The notes under the pieces: model-generated
What the model was told of the DNA's origin: nothing
The model's database searches: none
Seen by the model: only the letters and a program-made list of their open reading frames with translations
Source of the DNA: JAHBNG01 sp039028975
GTDB taxonomy: Bacteria > Chloroflexota > Anaerolineae > Caldilineales > Caldilineaceae
DNA length: 32,747 nucleotides
NCBI GenBank assembly: GCA_039028975.1
Contig: JBCCHB010000175.1
Span: 1 to 32,747 of the forward strand
Direction: 5' to 3'
In this document: in pieces, positions 7,135 through 15,876 of the stretch
Layout of the letters: each line of letters starts with the position of its first letter
Position numbering within the stretch: position 1 is the first letter of the stretch
Made by a program: the position numbers and the translations under genes

Positions 7135-9714
7135 TTATACCGGAACCGATGCAAACCGCTCTACGTGTTTGATCAGTTGATCATAGCTGTAGGGTTTAGG
7201 TAGAAAAAAAACAGTCTCATTGTCCAACAGTGGGCTGGCCACTTCCGATTCAGTGTAGCCGGACATAAGTACGACCTTGGCATCCATATCAAGCAACTTG
7301 ATGGAGTGTAGCGCATCAATTCCGCCCATCTCTGGCATCCGCAGATCCAAAAGCGTGATGTTAATGCGGTGGCCATGGGTTCGGTAGAGTGAAACAGCTT
7401 CCTTGCCGTCTTTGGCAGTAAGCACGCTGAGGCCGCAATTCTCAAGAATGTCCTGCATAGCCTCACGCATATCAGGCTCATCGTCAGCAATTAAGGCCGT
7501 TCCAGATATGGGTTTCCCGATCTGGGTAGAGTTTGGTTTCACTGTAACGACTTTACCACATGGTGTTGTACGTGGAAAGACCAAACGGAACAAGCTTCCC
7601 ATGTTACGCAGGCTATAGACTCGAACGCTGCCATGTAGAGATTGTATAATCCCCAAGGTCGCCGAGAGCCCTAAACCGCTGCCAGACTTTTTTGTCGTAA
7701 AGAACGGATCAAATATGCGTTCAAGGGTTGCTTGGCTCATGCCAGCCCCGGTATCATAGATCTCTAGTGAGATCAGGTTATCATTGTACCGATCACTCTC
7801 GATAAAGTTATGATTTACAACAATCGTGTCTGAGGGATAACTCGGTTCATCCCAAATATCATCATCGGACGTTCGGATACGCACTACACCATTTTGCTGG
7901 CCAATGGCTTCGGCCGCATTGATGACCAGGTTCATTACAATCTGCTGTATCTGCCCTTTATCGGCTTCAATCCATAACGGGTTTGGAGAAAGATCTAGCA
8001 TTAGCTGAACATTGCTAGAGGCAACTGTACGCAAAATCTCTGCATTTTCCCGAATCAACTCGTTTATGTCAAAGATATTTACCATCAAATTGCCTTTTCC
8101 AGCATAGGCAAGTAGCTGGCGTGTCAGGTCGGCAGCCCGCTCACCAGATTTGATGACCCGCGCAATATTGGCATGAGCAGGGTTATCTGGGGCAATTTTC
8201 TTACGGGCCACAAAACTTTGGCCCAACATAGCAGCAATCAGATTATTGAAATCATGAGCAATCCCTCCTGCTAGTAGACCGATAGATTCCATCTTCTGGG
8301 CTTGAAATAGCGCGGCTTCCGTTTTCTTTCGGTCGGCCAAGTCACGAACAACGAGAATCGCCTCACCGCTTGCTAGCTGAGTCAAAGACATATCTAAGTA
8401 TGTTTTACTCCCATCATCATTGGTAGCCGATACTTCGCCTCGCCACTTGCCATGTAGTTGGATTGTCTCCTCTAGTTCAGACTCTATACGTTCTCGTTCG
8501 TCTGCATCGAGATGAGACATCCAATGTTGGCCGAGCATCTCGTCAATGTGAGAAACACCACACAGTTCCATCAGGGCATGATTTGCATAAGTAAAACAGC
8601 TATCTTTTAGGATAGCCATACCATCGATAGAGGCATCCATGGCTGAATGAAACTGACGTAATGAATATTCTCTCTCGAGAACTGAAGCACGCATTCGTTG
8701 AAATGAGCGAATCAGGCTGGCAATCTCAGTAATCTGTACCTGGCTCTCATGTAGTGGCACATCAGGCTTTCCTTGGCCTAAAGCATAGGCGGCATCAGCC
8801 AATTTTTTGACTGGCAACGTCAGATTGCGCGCCATGAGATTCGCAATCAGAAAGCAGAACAAAATGCTGCCAAGCAACCCCCCAATGGCCAGATCGCGCG
8901 CACGGGTGGTGGGCAGCAAAATATCAGAAGCGGGACGTTCTGTAACAATCGTCCAACCATAATTGGGTACAGACGCATAGCCGGCCATCCACCGCTCATC
9001 ATCGAGCATATATGACGCCGTCCCCCGACCAGCCGAGAGGGTGGAGGGAGATACATTAATCATCTCTGAATAATCGCGCCGTTTAGCAGCTTCCTCTGCA
9101 TCCGGATGTATCAGAACAATACCGTTTCTGTCTAGAACGAATGATCGCCCTCCACCAATATTCAGTGAATCGAGAGAACTAGCTAGGCTTGGAAAGGCAA
9201 CCGGGCTGCCCAGCACACCAACCACATTTTGGGATTGATCAAAGATCGGCGTGTGCATGTGTAGAATCAGATTATCATTAAATAGAGCGGGAAAAACAAC
9301 CCAGGACTGTTTACCTCGAACGGCTTTTTGAAAAGAAGGCACATGGGCAATCGAGACCAAAGGTGAATCGGTTCCGGTAGCCTGAAGCTGACCAAATGTA
9401 TCTGCCACAGCCAGCTGGCCATATGTGCGGTAGTGAACATAAAGCAACCTGAGCAGATCTTCCTGTTCTTTCGCATCCATGTGAACCATTTCCGGCAGAG
9501 CAGCAAAAGCTCGGGAACTTTCAAGCAATTCATTAAGCTGGGAATCTAATTCAATTGCCAGCCCACGCGCTAGCCCCATTAGCTCTCGGGATGCCTGCAT
9601 TTGCAGTGCTTGACTCTGTTGGCGAATAAGGAGTACACCCACAAACAAAAAGGGAAGGATTCCAACTAGAACTAGAATGGCTAGAAACCGAGTGTGTAAA
9701 CTTCTAACGAACAT
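7135..9714 (-). CDS. Hybrid sensor histidine kinase: Cache-HAMP-PAS-HisKA-HATPase-REC
   Basis: The 859-aa product starts with a membrane segment (about 10-30), an extracytoplasmic Cache-like sensor (about 40-260, with SFVLDRNGIVLIHPD at 191-205), a second membrane segment (about 275-297) and HAMP (to about 345). PAS spans about 355-460. The kinase core holds H487 in GGIAHDFNNL, N-box asparagines near 595-599, DTGAGM at 654-659 and GSGLGLS at 678-684. A C-terminal receiver domain has acidic D744/D745, phospho-acceptor D790 in LLDLRMPEMGG and K840 in LPKPY. H-to-D relay within the protein is expected, followed by transfer to an unseen partner since there is no output domain. The gene lies 76 bp downstream of a substrate-binding lipoprotein gene on the same strand, suggesting a paired sensing unit. 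The ribosome-binding site at the chosen ATG is weak. Confidence 0.92.
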   Translation of the reverse strand: MFVRSLHTRFLAILVLVGILPFLFVGVLLIRQQSQALQMQASRELMGLARGLAIELDSQLNELLESSRAFAALPEMVHMDAKEQEDLLRLLYVHYRTYGQLAVADTFGQLQATGTDSPLVSIAHVPSFQKAVRGKQSWVVFPALFNDNLILHMHTPIFDQSQNVVGVLGSPVAFPSLASSLDSLNIGGGRSFVLDRNGIVLIHPDAEEAAKRRDYSEMINVSPSTLSAGRGTASYMLDDERWMAGYASVPNYGWTIVTERPASDILLPTTRARDLAIGGLLGSILFCFLIANLMARNLTLPVKKLADAAYALGQGKPDVPLHESQVQITEIASLIRSFQRMRASVLEREYSLRQFHSAMDASIDGMAILKDSCFTYANHALMELCGVSHIDEMLGQHWMSHLDADERERIESELEETIQLHGKWRGEVSATNDDGSKTYLDMSLTQLASGEAILVVRDLADRKKTEAALFQAQKMESIGLLAGGIAHDFNNLIAAMLGQSFVARKKIAPDNPAHANIARVIKSGERAADLTRQLLAYAGKGNLMVNIFDINELIRENAEILRTVASSNVQLMLDLSPNPLWIEADKGQIQQIVMNLVINAAEAIGQQNGVVRIRTSDDDIWDEPSYPSDTIVVNHNFIESDRYNDNLISLEIYDTGAGMSQATLERIFDPFFTTKKSGSGLGLSATLGIIQSLHGSVRVYSLRNMGSLFRLVFPRTTPCGKVVTVKPNSTQIGKPISGTALIADDEPDMREAMQDILENCGLSVLTAKDGKEAVSLYRTHGHRINITLLDLRMPEMGGIDALHSIKLLDMDAKVVLMSGYTESEVASPLLDNETVFFLPKPYSYDQLIKHVERFASVPV

Positions 9715-9790
9715 AATGATTTGCTTGGTACCTATGGGGGAGCTATTCTATAAGTGCTAGTATCGGTTTGTATCTTATTAACGCACAAAG

Positions 9791-11056
9791 CTAATTTAGT
9801 ACAGCTCGTTCTGCTGGAACCAACCTTCCTTTCTGAAAACGAGCCATGACATAATCCCCAACATCAAAGGGGTTGCGCACCTCTTGTGAAAATGGTGATC
9901 GATATTCTTTAAGAACACCTTTATACATGTCTATATCATTTAACAATGCGTACAAGAGTGAGTTCTTATCTGTCACGCCAGATTTGGCCATGGCCGTGGC
10001 GAGCAGGTATACGCCATCATATCCGCGAGCTACGGCACCTGGGTTTGGCAGCCGCTGGTTTCCACTCATGTGAAAAAAGCGTTGGTAACTATCGATAAGG
10101 TGCTGCTGTCGAGCGCTATTTTCAACCATAAAAGCTTTGGTGTGCATTACATACACACCTTCTGAAGCAGCTGGGCCGGCTTGATCGACAAAAACATTTG
10201 CTTGAATATTGGGATGGCTAATAATGGGAACCTGCCATCCTATTGAATGGATAGTGCGGGTTGCAACGGCAGCCTCGCGTGAGTTGGCAATCAAGATTAT
10301 CGAATCGACGTTGTGTTTCCGTAGCTCTCGAATGTGACTATGCATATTTGTAACGCCAACTCGAAATCGCTCAATTCTCACTGTGGGAATGCCTAACTCT
10401 GCAAATCGCCAGGAGAGCAACTCGGCATGGGCATTACCCCAATTAGACGCTTCCACAATCAGAGCAGGGCGCTGAGAATTCAGTACTTCTAGCGGATACC
10501 TAGCTAAGTATTCGGTAATCTGTCCAGCGGCTGCTGCGATGCAGAATGTTACGTTGGGATCGTAGCCATTTTTAACGATAGATGGTAATGTTGCCCATAC
10601 ATTGAGTAGAGGAATTTGAGCAGCCGCTAGCTCGTCAAGATATCCCATGATTACGTCATCATAGACTCCCCCGAATATGGCAACAGCCCCCAGATCAATC
10701 AACTCTGCAACAGCTTGCTCACCAGCTTGTGGATCTGTCTCAACACTACGATTTTCTAGAACTAGCGGATGACCTAGCACACCACCCGCTTCGTTAATTT
10801 CGTTTATGGCTAATAGCATTCCTTGCCATGTTGATACGCTAGATGATGCCATAACGCCAGTAAATGGAGCCACGAAACCAATCAAAATAGGCTCAGAACC
10901 GACGGGGGACTGAGACAGAATGGAACAGCTTGTGGTAATCATAAGCGTTATACAGAATAGGATCCCCACAGCAGACCGGCGCCATAAGCGGTCTACCCAA
11001 GAGATATTCCTTAATACATCTTTAGCAGACGAAGTAGATGGTAGAAGAATAAACAT
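9791..11056 (-). CDS. Branched-chain amino acid-type ABC transporter substrate-binding protein (lipoprotein)
   Basis: This 421-aa protein is a type 1 periplasmic binding fold. After a hydrophobic segment (29-41) comes TTSC with Cys44 as a plausible lipidation site. The mature part begins PILIGFVAPFTGVMAS...TWQGMLLAINEINEAGGVLG, typical of LivJ/LivK-like receptors, with AIFGGVYDDVIMGYLDELAA and VARGYDGVYLLATAMA later. GGAGGT at 11062-11067, 5 nt from ATG, fixes the start. No permease or ATPase genes accompany it. Instead the next gene is a hybrid histidine kinase, so the protein may present a ligand to that sensor rather than serve uptake; this is inference from position. A ligand such as an amino acid, amide or urea is possible. 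Confidence 0.88.
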   Translation of the reverse strand: MFILLPSTSSAKDVLRNISWVDRLWRRSAVGILFCITLMITTSCSILSQSPVGSEPILIGFVAPFTGVMASSSVSTWQGMLLAINEINEAGGVLGHPLVLENRSVETDPQAGEQAVAELIDLGAVAIFGGVYDDVIMGYLDELAAAQIPLLNVWATLPSIVKNGYDPNVTFCIAAAAGQITEYLARYPLEVLNSQRPALIVEASNWGNAHAELLSWRFAELGIPTVRIERFRVGVTNMHSHIRELRKHNVDSIILIANSREAAVATRTIHSIGWQVPIISHPNIQANVFVDQAGPAASEGVYVMHTKAFMVENSARQQHLIDSYQRFFHMSGNQRLPNPGAVARGYDGVYLLATAMAKSGVTDKNSLLYALLNDIDMYKGVLKEYRSPFSQEVRNPFDVGDYVMARFQKGRLVPAERAVLN

Positions 11057-11872
11057 TGCGTACCTCCAATACAGATATACAAAAGGTGTCTAAGACTTTA
11101 TCCTAGGAATGAAACGCAAGGTTGGCTCACCTAAGCAAAATATGGTTAGAAAGCTACTTTAAGAGGGTGCAATAGTGACTTTATATCAATGAGGAATCAG
11201 TGGAATATCGTAAGGATAAATTAAGTTTTTGTTTTTGTCAACCCTTTGTTGGGCTGCTCGAATGCATCTCAGAACAGGATTGAGGCTGTCCAGCTAGGTG
11301 AGTCGCACTGTTCAGAGAATAATCTACGATTAAGCTGGCTTTGAACAGCTCAGCTCTCTCCGTTCTCCAAGTAGGGTTATGCTTTTGCTGGTTTCACTAT
11401 TGCGTTATTCATTTAACAAACCCAACAATTTCGTAATCAGCCTTACGATAATTATCATTAAGGACAGTGCCCATCTGATGTTGTCCTCGGGTCTACCCAT
11501 CAAAGAGAAAAACTGGACGGGATAAGTCTAGACATGCTAATATACGATCGTTATGTACGTCATCTTGTTATGACGAAGAAGCAACCTACACGAACCCAAA
11601 GTAGCTGTTCCTGAATCAGAAATATATAAAGCGTGGCCATTACTCTTGCAAACCTGCTTGTCGAGATGAACCCCACAGCAAGTGACTCTCACCTGGAGTG
11701 GTTCATTATTTGGGAATAGCCCTAACCTGGACAAGCCAGAATGGAAAATGGTGAATAATGAATGGTGAACGGTGAATGAACCGCGCAACGAGTGTATTCA
11801 CCATTCGCAATTTTCTTGCCCAATGTACAAGAACTCATTTGGTAAGTTACTAAAAATATATGGGAATAACTT
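11057..11872. other. Long divergent intergenic region, no gene supported
   Basis: These 816 bp separate the leftward binding-protein gene from the rightward MDR gene. I see no ORF with coding character; the 83-codon minus-strand frame at 11537-11788 is largely the translation of simple repeats. A 6-bp hairpin CGTCAT/ATGACG is at 11558-11575. The simple-phrase repeat at 11741-11806 is listed separately. Promoters for both flanking genes should lie here, but I cannot place them with confidence. Confidence 0.5.
11741..11806. repeat. Simple-phrase repeat with hairpin (GGTGAAT-type)
   Basis: The stretch is built from variants of the phrase AATGGTGAATAATGAATGG. GAATGGTGAA at 11760-11769 pairs perfectly with TTCACCATTC at 11797-11806 (10 bp). 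The composition is unlike the neighbouring genes and resembles the phrase-like repeats at 17738-17776 and 21798-21828. Confidence 0.6.
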
Positions 11873-12838
11873 ATGAAAGCAATTGTATATATTGCCAAAG
11901 ATGAGCCGCTCGCCTACAAAGAGATAGACAATCCTAACCCGACTGACGATCAGGTCGTCGTCAACCTAACAGCTGCGGCCCTTAACCACCGGGACAACTG
12001 GATCTTGAAAGGAATGTACCCAGGTATTCAAGAGGGTGTCACGCTGGGTTCGGATGGTGCGGGATTGGTTGGTACCCGGGAGGTCATCATCAATCCCAAT
12101 ATCAATTGGGGTACCAATCAACGTTTCCCCGACAAGTCGTTCAGCATATTGGGGATGCCGACGAATGGTACCTTTGCCGAGCAGATTGTTGTTCATCCAA
12201 ACAGGCTTGCCGACAAACCAAGCCATTTGACGTTAGAGCAAGCTGCTGCACTACCGCTAGGTGGACTAACTGCTTACCGAACGCTCTTTAGTCGCTGCCG
12301 GATGCAAGCAGGCGAGCAGGTTTTGATTAGTGGTGTAGGGGGTGGGGTTGCACTTTTTGCCTGTCAATTTGCCATTGCCGCGGGCGCGGATGTCTATGTT
12401 ACGTCTGGCTCGGATGAAAAGATCGAGAAGGCCAAAGAATTAGGGGCCAAAGGCGGTGCCAACTACCGGCAAGAGGGTTGGTCCAAATCATTGGGTAAAG
12501 AGACAGGTGGCTTTGACGTGATTATAGACAGTGCGGGTGGTTCTGGCTTTTCTGATCTAGTCAAACTGACCCGGCCTGGTGCTCGCATTGGGCTATACGG
12601 CGGAACCCGTGGCAATTGGAACAATGTTAGCCCCCAACTCGTCTTCTTCCGTCAAATTGATATTCTTGGCAGCACCATGGGATCAGACCAAGACTTTAGC
12701 GATATGGTTGCGTTTGTTAATCAACATAAAGTAGTACCTGTCATCGATACTACCTTTGCTCTGGCCGACTGCAATGAAGCCATGCAGCGAATGAATCAGG
12801 GTTTGCAGTTTGGCAAAATTGTCTTAAAGATTGGCTAA
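11873..12838 (+). CDS. Zinc-free medium-chain dehydrogenase/reductase (quinone oxidoreductase-like)
   Basis: The 321-aa protein has the MDR layout: a GroES-like N-terminal part (NLTAAALNHRDNWILKGMYP, LGSDGAGLV) and a Rossmann part with VLISGVGGGVALFACQFAIA for NADP(H), then a C-terminal DLVKLTRPGARIGLYGGTRG segment. The structural and catalytic zinc cysteines of classical alcohol dehydrogenases are absent, placing it with the quinone/enoyl reductase branch. It precedes methylmalonyl-CoA mutase by 37 bp on the same strand, so a role in acyl-CoA or ketone metabolism is possible; the exact substrate is unknown. GGGA lies 8 nt upstream of the ATG. Confidence 0.85.
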   Translation: MKAIVYIAKDEPLAYKEIDNPNPTDDQVVVNLTAAALNHRDNWILKGMYPGIQEGVTLGSDGAGLVGTREVIINPNINWGTNQRFPDKSFSILGMPTNGTFAEQIVVHPNRLADKPSHLTLEQAAALPLGGLTAYRTLFSRCRMQAGEQVLISGVGGGVALFACQFAIAAGADVYVTSGSDEKIEKAKELGAKGGANYRQEGWSKSLGKETGGFDVIIDSAGGSGFSDLVKLTRPGARIGLYGGTRGNWNNVSPQLVFFRQIDILGSTMGSDQDFSDMVAFVNQHKVVPVIDTTFALADCNEAMQRMNQGLQFGKIVLKIG

Positions 12839-12875
12839 GGCTTCAACGAGATCCATGTAGACCCAAGGAGAATCT

Positions 12876-14600
12876 ATGACCAGCAGCCGTAGAGATGAAT
12901 GGCAGGAAAAGGTGCTCAAACCTCAAATCGACCGTTTTCCTGAACGGAAGCAGCCCTTTACCACAAGTAGTGACGATATCTTGGTGGAGCCGATTTATAC
13001 ACCTGATGATCGTCCCTCAAATGGTTCTAACGCAGATACCACATCTACTAACCGTTCATCTACTGATAGCGATGATGCGGTTAACACTTATGAAGAGAAG
13101 CTAGGCTATCCCGGCCAGTATCCCTTTACCCGAGGTGTACAGCCGAATATGTATCGAGGGCGCTTATGGACTATGCGCCAATACGCGGGCTTTAGCACGG
13201 CGAAAGAGTCAAATGAGCGCTATAAATTCCTGCTTGAGCAAGGGCAGACCGGTCTATCGGTAGCCTTTGATCTGCCTACCCAAATCGGCTACGATGCTGA
13301 TCATGACTTTGCTGATGGGGAAGTAGGCAAAGTTGGCGTTTCCATCAGTAGCCTCAAAGACATGGAGACTTTGCTAGACGGCATTCCCCTCGACAAGGTC
13401 TCCATTAGTATGACCATCAATGCGCCGGCAGCCATTCTACTGGCCATGGTCATTGCGGTAGGGAAAAAGCAAGGTGTGCCGGTAGACAAACTGCGTGGTA
13501 CGGTTCAAAACGATATCCTCAAAGAGTACATTGCCCGAGGCACCTATATCTTTCCGCCCCAGCACTCTATGCGACTCATCACCGATATCTTTCGTTACTG
13601 CACACGTGAAGTCCCTAAGTGGAATACCATTTCAATTTCAGGTTACCATATCCGCGAAGCTGGCAGTACAGCAGCCCAGGAAGTTGCCTTTACCTTAGCC
13701 AATGGCATGGAATATGTGCAGCAGGCCATCAACAGTGGATTGGATGTAGACAGTTTTGCCAGGCAGTTGAGCTTCTTCTTTAATGCCCATAATAACCTGC
13801 TTGAGGAGGTCGCAAAGTTTCGGGCCGCACGTAGGCTTTGGGCCAAAACCATGCGGGATCGCTTTGGTGCCAAAAATCCGGCAAGCTGGCGCCTTCGGTT
13901 TCACACCCAGACCGGTGGCAGTACTCTCACGGCCCAACAACCAGACAATAACATCGTCCGCGTGACGCTACAAGCCCTGGCTGCTGTTCTCGGTGGGACC
14001 CAAAGCCTCCACACAAATGGCAAAGATGAGGCGTTGGCCTTGCCAACGGAAAAGGCCGTCGAAGTGGCCCTGCGCACCCAGCAGATTATTGCTCACGAAA
14101 GTGGTGCCGCCGACACAGTGGATCCATTGGGTGGCTCCTACTATATCGAAGCGCTGACGGACGAGATTGAGTCCCAAGCCCTCAAATACATCAGCAAAAT
14201 CGATGAATTAGGTGGGGCCATGCAGGCCGTAGAAGAAGGATTTATCCAGCGAGAAATTCAAGAGTCCGCTTACAAAACCCAACGCGCCATCGAAGCGGGG
14301 GATGATGTGGTTGTGGGTGTCAATCAGTTCCAGAGTGACGAAGTACCATACACAGATTTACTGCGAGTGGACGAAACGGTACGGGTGGAACAATCTGCCG
14401 CGTTAGCAAAGATTCGGGCAGAGCGAGATGACGATACCGTCAAGGCTATTTTGGCAAAAATCGAAACAACCGCTAGAGAACCCAATGGTACTCTGATGCC
14501 CCTATTTGTGGAAGCAGTAGAAGCCTACGTTACGCTTGGCGAGATCTGCGACGCATTGAGAGGGGTTTTCGGTGAATATACGCCAGAGAGCTGGGTTTAG
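12876..14600 (+). CDS. mcmA: Methylmalonyl-CoA mutase, large (substrate-binding) subunit
   Basis: The 574-aa protein is the TIM-barrel part of an adenosylcobalamin-dependent acyl-CoA mutase and stops before the B12-binding domain, which must be a separate small subunit elsewhere; it is not in this window. The RGRLWTMRQYAGFSTAKESN region, TINAPAAILLA, SGYHIREAG (H258) and GTQSLHTNGKDEALALPTEKA are family signatures. Y103 in RQYAGFS and R221 in YIARGTY correspond to the Tyr89/Arg207 pair that selects methylmalonyl-CoA; isobutyryl-CoA mutases have Phe and Gln there. So methylmalonyl/succinyl-CoA interconversion is favoured. Residues 44-70 are a Ser/Thr/Asp-rich linker. AAGGAG is 5 nt before ATG. 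The epimerase gene follows 36 bp later. Confidence 0.93.
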   Translation: MTSSRRDEWQEKVLKPQIDRFPERKQPFTTSSDDILVEPIYTPDDRPSNGSNADTTSTNRSSTDSDDAVNTYEEKLGYPGQYPFTRGVQPNMYRGRLWTMRQYAGFSTAKESNERYKFLLEQGQTGLSVAFDLPTQIGYDADHDFADGEVGKVGVSISSLKDMETLLDGIPLDKVSISMTINAPAAILLAMVIAVGKKQGVPVDKLRGTVQNDILKEYIARGTYIFPPQHSMRLITDIFRYCTREVPKWNTISISGYHIREAGSTAAQEVAFTLANGMEYVQQAINSGLDVDSFARQLSFFFNAHNNLLEEVAKFRAARRLWAKTMRDRFGAKNPASWRLRFHTQTGGSTLTAQQPDNNIVRVTLQALAAVLGGTQSLHTNGKDEALALPTEKAVEVALRTQQIIAHESGAADTVDPLGGSYYIEALTDEIESQALKYISKIDELGGAMQAVEEGFIQREIQESAYKTQRAIEAGDDVVVGVNQFQSDEVPYTDLLRVDETVRVEQSAALAKIRAERDDDTVKAILAKIETTAREPNGTLMPLFVEAVEAYVTLGEICDALRGVFGEYTPESWV

Positions 14601-14636
14601 GAGATATGTCTTTAAATCACATCAGGTTGAATCATA

Positions 14637-15059
14637 ATGACCAAATCCATATTTGAACGATTGGACCACATCGGCATTGTTGTCCATTCCATTGACGAAA
14701 GTCTAAAAACCTATCGGGATCTGCTTGGCTTTACCCTATTGGAGCGGGTTGTGATTGAAGAGCAATTGGTGGAAGCCGCGTTTCTTGATGGAGGCAACAG
14801 CACCATTGAGTTGATTGCGCCGACGGATAATGAGAGCGGGACAGCCAAATTCCTGGCCAACCGAGGGGAAGGAACTCATCACGTCTGCTACCAGGTGGCC
14901 AACATCGGAGAAGCGCTTGCGCAATTGAAGAGTGAGGATTTACGACTGATTGATGAGGTTCCCCGACAAGGTGTTCATGGGAGGGTTGCGTTTGTCCATC
15001 CCAAGGCGACACATGGGGTGATGATTGAACTGCTAGAGAAGGATAGTAGATACGAATAG
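14637..15059 (+). CDS. mce: Methylmalonyl-CoA epimerase
   Basis: The 140-aa VOC protein reads LDHIGIVVHSIDESLKTYRDLLGF at the N-terminus, then TIELIAPT, GEGTHHVCYQVANIGEALAQLK and HPKATHGVMIELLEK. These carry the His-Glu-His-Glu metal-site pattern of methylmalonyl-CoA epimerase, which interconverts the R and S forms so that the mutase can use the product of propionyl-CoA carboxylase. Length is the family norm. Adjacent to the mutase large subunit, it completes two steps of the propionate or 3-hydroxypropionate-type acyl-CoA route. The ribosome-binding site is weak (AGG about 12 nt upstream). A 91-bp palindromic element follows 4 bp after the stop. Confidence 0.92.
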   Translation: MTKSIFERLDHIGIVVHSIDESLKTYRDLLGFTLLERVVIEEQLVEAAFLDGGNSTIELIAPTDNESGTAKFLANRGEGTHHVCYQVANIGEALAQLKSEDLRLIDEVPRQGVHGRVAFVHPKATHGVMIELLEKDSRYE

Positions 15060-15063
15060 CTGG

Positions 15064-15154
15064 AGCTATACTGCGGTCGCCTTGAAAACCGAAATTTAGC
15101 CTCTCCTGTAGAGGATGCGGAAAACTCCGGTTTTCAAACGGAGCTGAGTATAGT
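15064..15154. repeat. 91-bp palindromic element, copy 2
   Basis: Homologous to 5852-5942. Nested inverted arms are CTATACT (15066-15072) with AGTATAG (15147-15153), TTGAAAACCG (15082-15091) with CGGTTTTCAA (15128-15137), and an inner hairpin CCTCT (15100-15104) with AGAGG (15110-15114). Copy 1 has a different inner stem sequence (GAAAAGAGG/CCTCTTTTC) but keeps pairing, which points to selection on the fold or on inverted ends. As in copy 1 it lies just after a rightward gene. Confidence 0.65.
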
Positions 15155-15290
15155 AAGGTTTTCTTGTTGATTTAGGTAGGAAATTAGCTCTTGTATAAGC
15201 AGAAAGGAAAAGGGCAGTTATGTACTGCAATTCCTGCAAGAATATGCAATAGGTTAACTTTTCGCACCGTTGGGCTTCAAATCCCGATAG

Positions 15291-15563
15291 TTATGGGCTG
15301 ACTGCACTTTTTACGAATTCTTCTAGTTCTTCATATGCTTTAGAACTCCAGTCTGTTTTTCGATTGTCTGCTAACTTAAGTTTTACACTATTGTCATCCA
15401 AATCAATCTCCAAAACACCTGTAACCTTTTTTTCCTTGGGCTTAATATGAATGTGGCTATAGTCACCGCTACTTTCAATAACATTAAATGACCAACTAGG
15501 AAATGCTTCTTCTAGAGTGCCGACTTGCATTGCTTGAGAGAATTGAATCTCGGTGGTTTTCAT
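15291..15563 (-). CDS. Hypothetical small protein
   Basis: I do not recognise this 90-aa protein. It has credible coding character: alternating hydrophobic strands (FNVIESSGDYSHIHIKPKEK, GVLEIDLDDNSVKLKLAD) followed by an amphipathic helix (SKAYEELEEFVKSAV), suggesting a small beta-sheet plus helix fold. There is no signal peptide or membrane segment. A good Shine-Dalgarno is missing (AGGAT about 13 nt upstream). It lies between the 91-bp element and the NB-ARC gene and is transcribed in the same direction as the latter, but 313 bp away. Confidence 0.55.
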   Translation of the reverse strand: MKTTEIQFSQAMQVGTLEEAFPSWSFNVIESSGDYSHIHIKPKEKKVTGVLEIDLDDNSVKLKLADNRKTDWSSKAYEELEEFVKSAVSP

Positions 15564-15876
15564 GATTGCAATATATCCTATGCCACAACTATCCCGATTG
15601 AATTCACAAACATCTAGCCTCTTGGCAAGATTTTGGCCTAACTAATCTATGTTGAGAGTTGAATCTCCCCTCTGTTTTGACCGGGGGATCTACAACTGCA
15701 AATGATGCCGATAAGCGACAGAACCGTGCGCTCTTATCGGATGGGGGAAATTTTTAGTGGACAAATGTTCTACTAAGCTACTTGTGGCTCTTAATTGTGT
15801 GACATAATGGTTCGGGAAATGGTCATTCTGTCTATCATTCTCAGCATCTCTGATTGGATAGGGAAACCCAAAACAA
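15564..15876. other. Intergenic region with stem-loops downstream of the NB-ARC gene
   Basis: No gene seen. CCGATAAG (15708-15715) pairs with CTTATCGG (15733-15740), and an imperfect stem joins AGTTGAATCTCCCC (about 15657-15670) with GGGGGATCTACAACT (about 15683-15697). Both lie downstream of the leftward 15877-18072 gene and may end its transcript, though neither is followed by a clear T-run on that strand. Confidence 0.4.

Noticed and set aside
11537..11788. 83-codon minus-strand frame in the long intergenic region
   Set aside because: Much of it (FTVHHSLFTIFHSG) is the translation of simple-phrase repeats and it has no family similarity.
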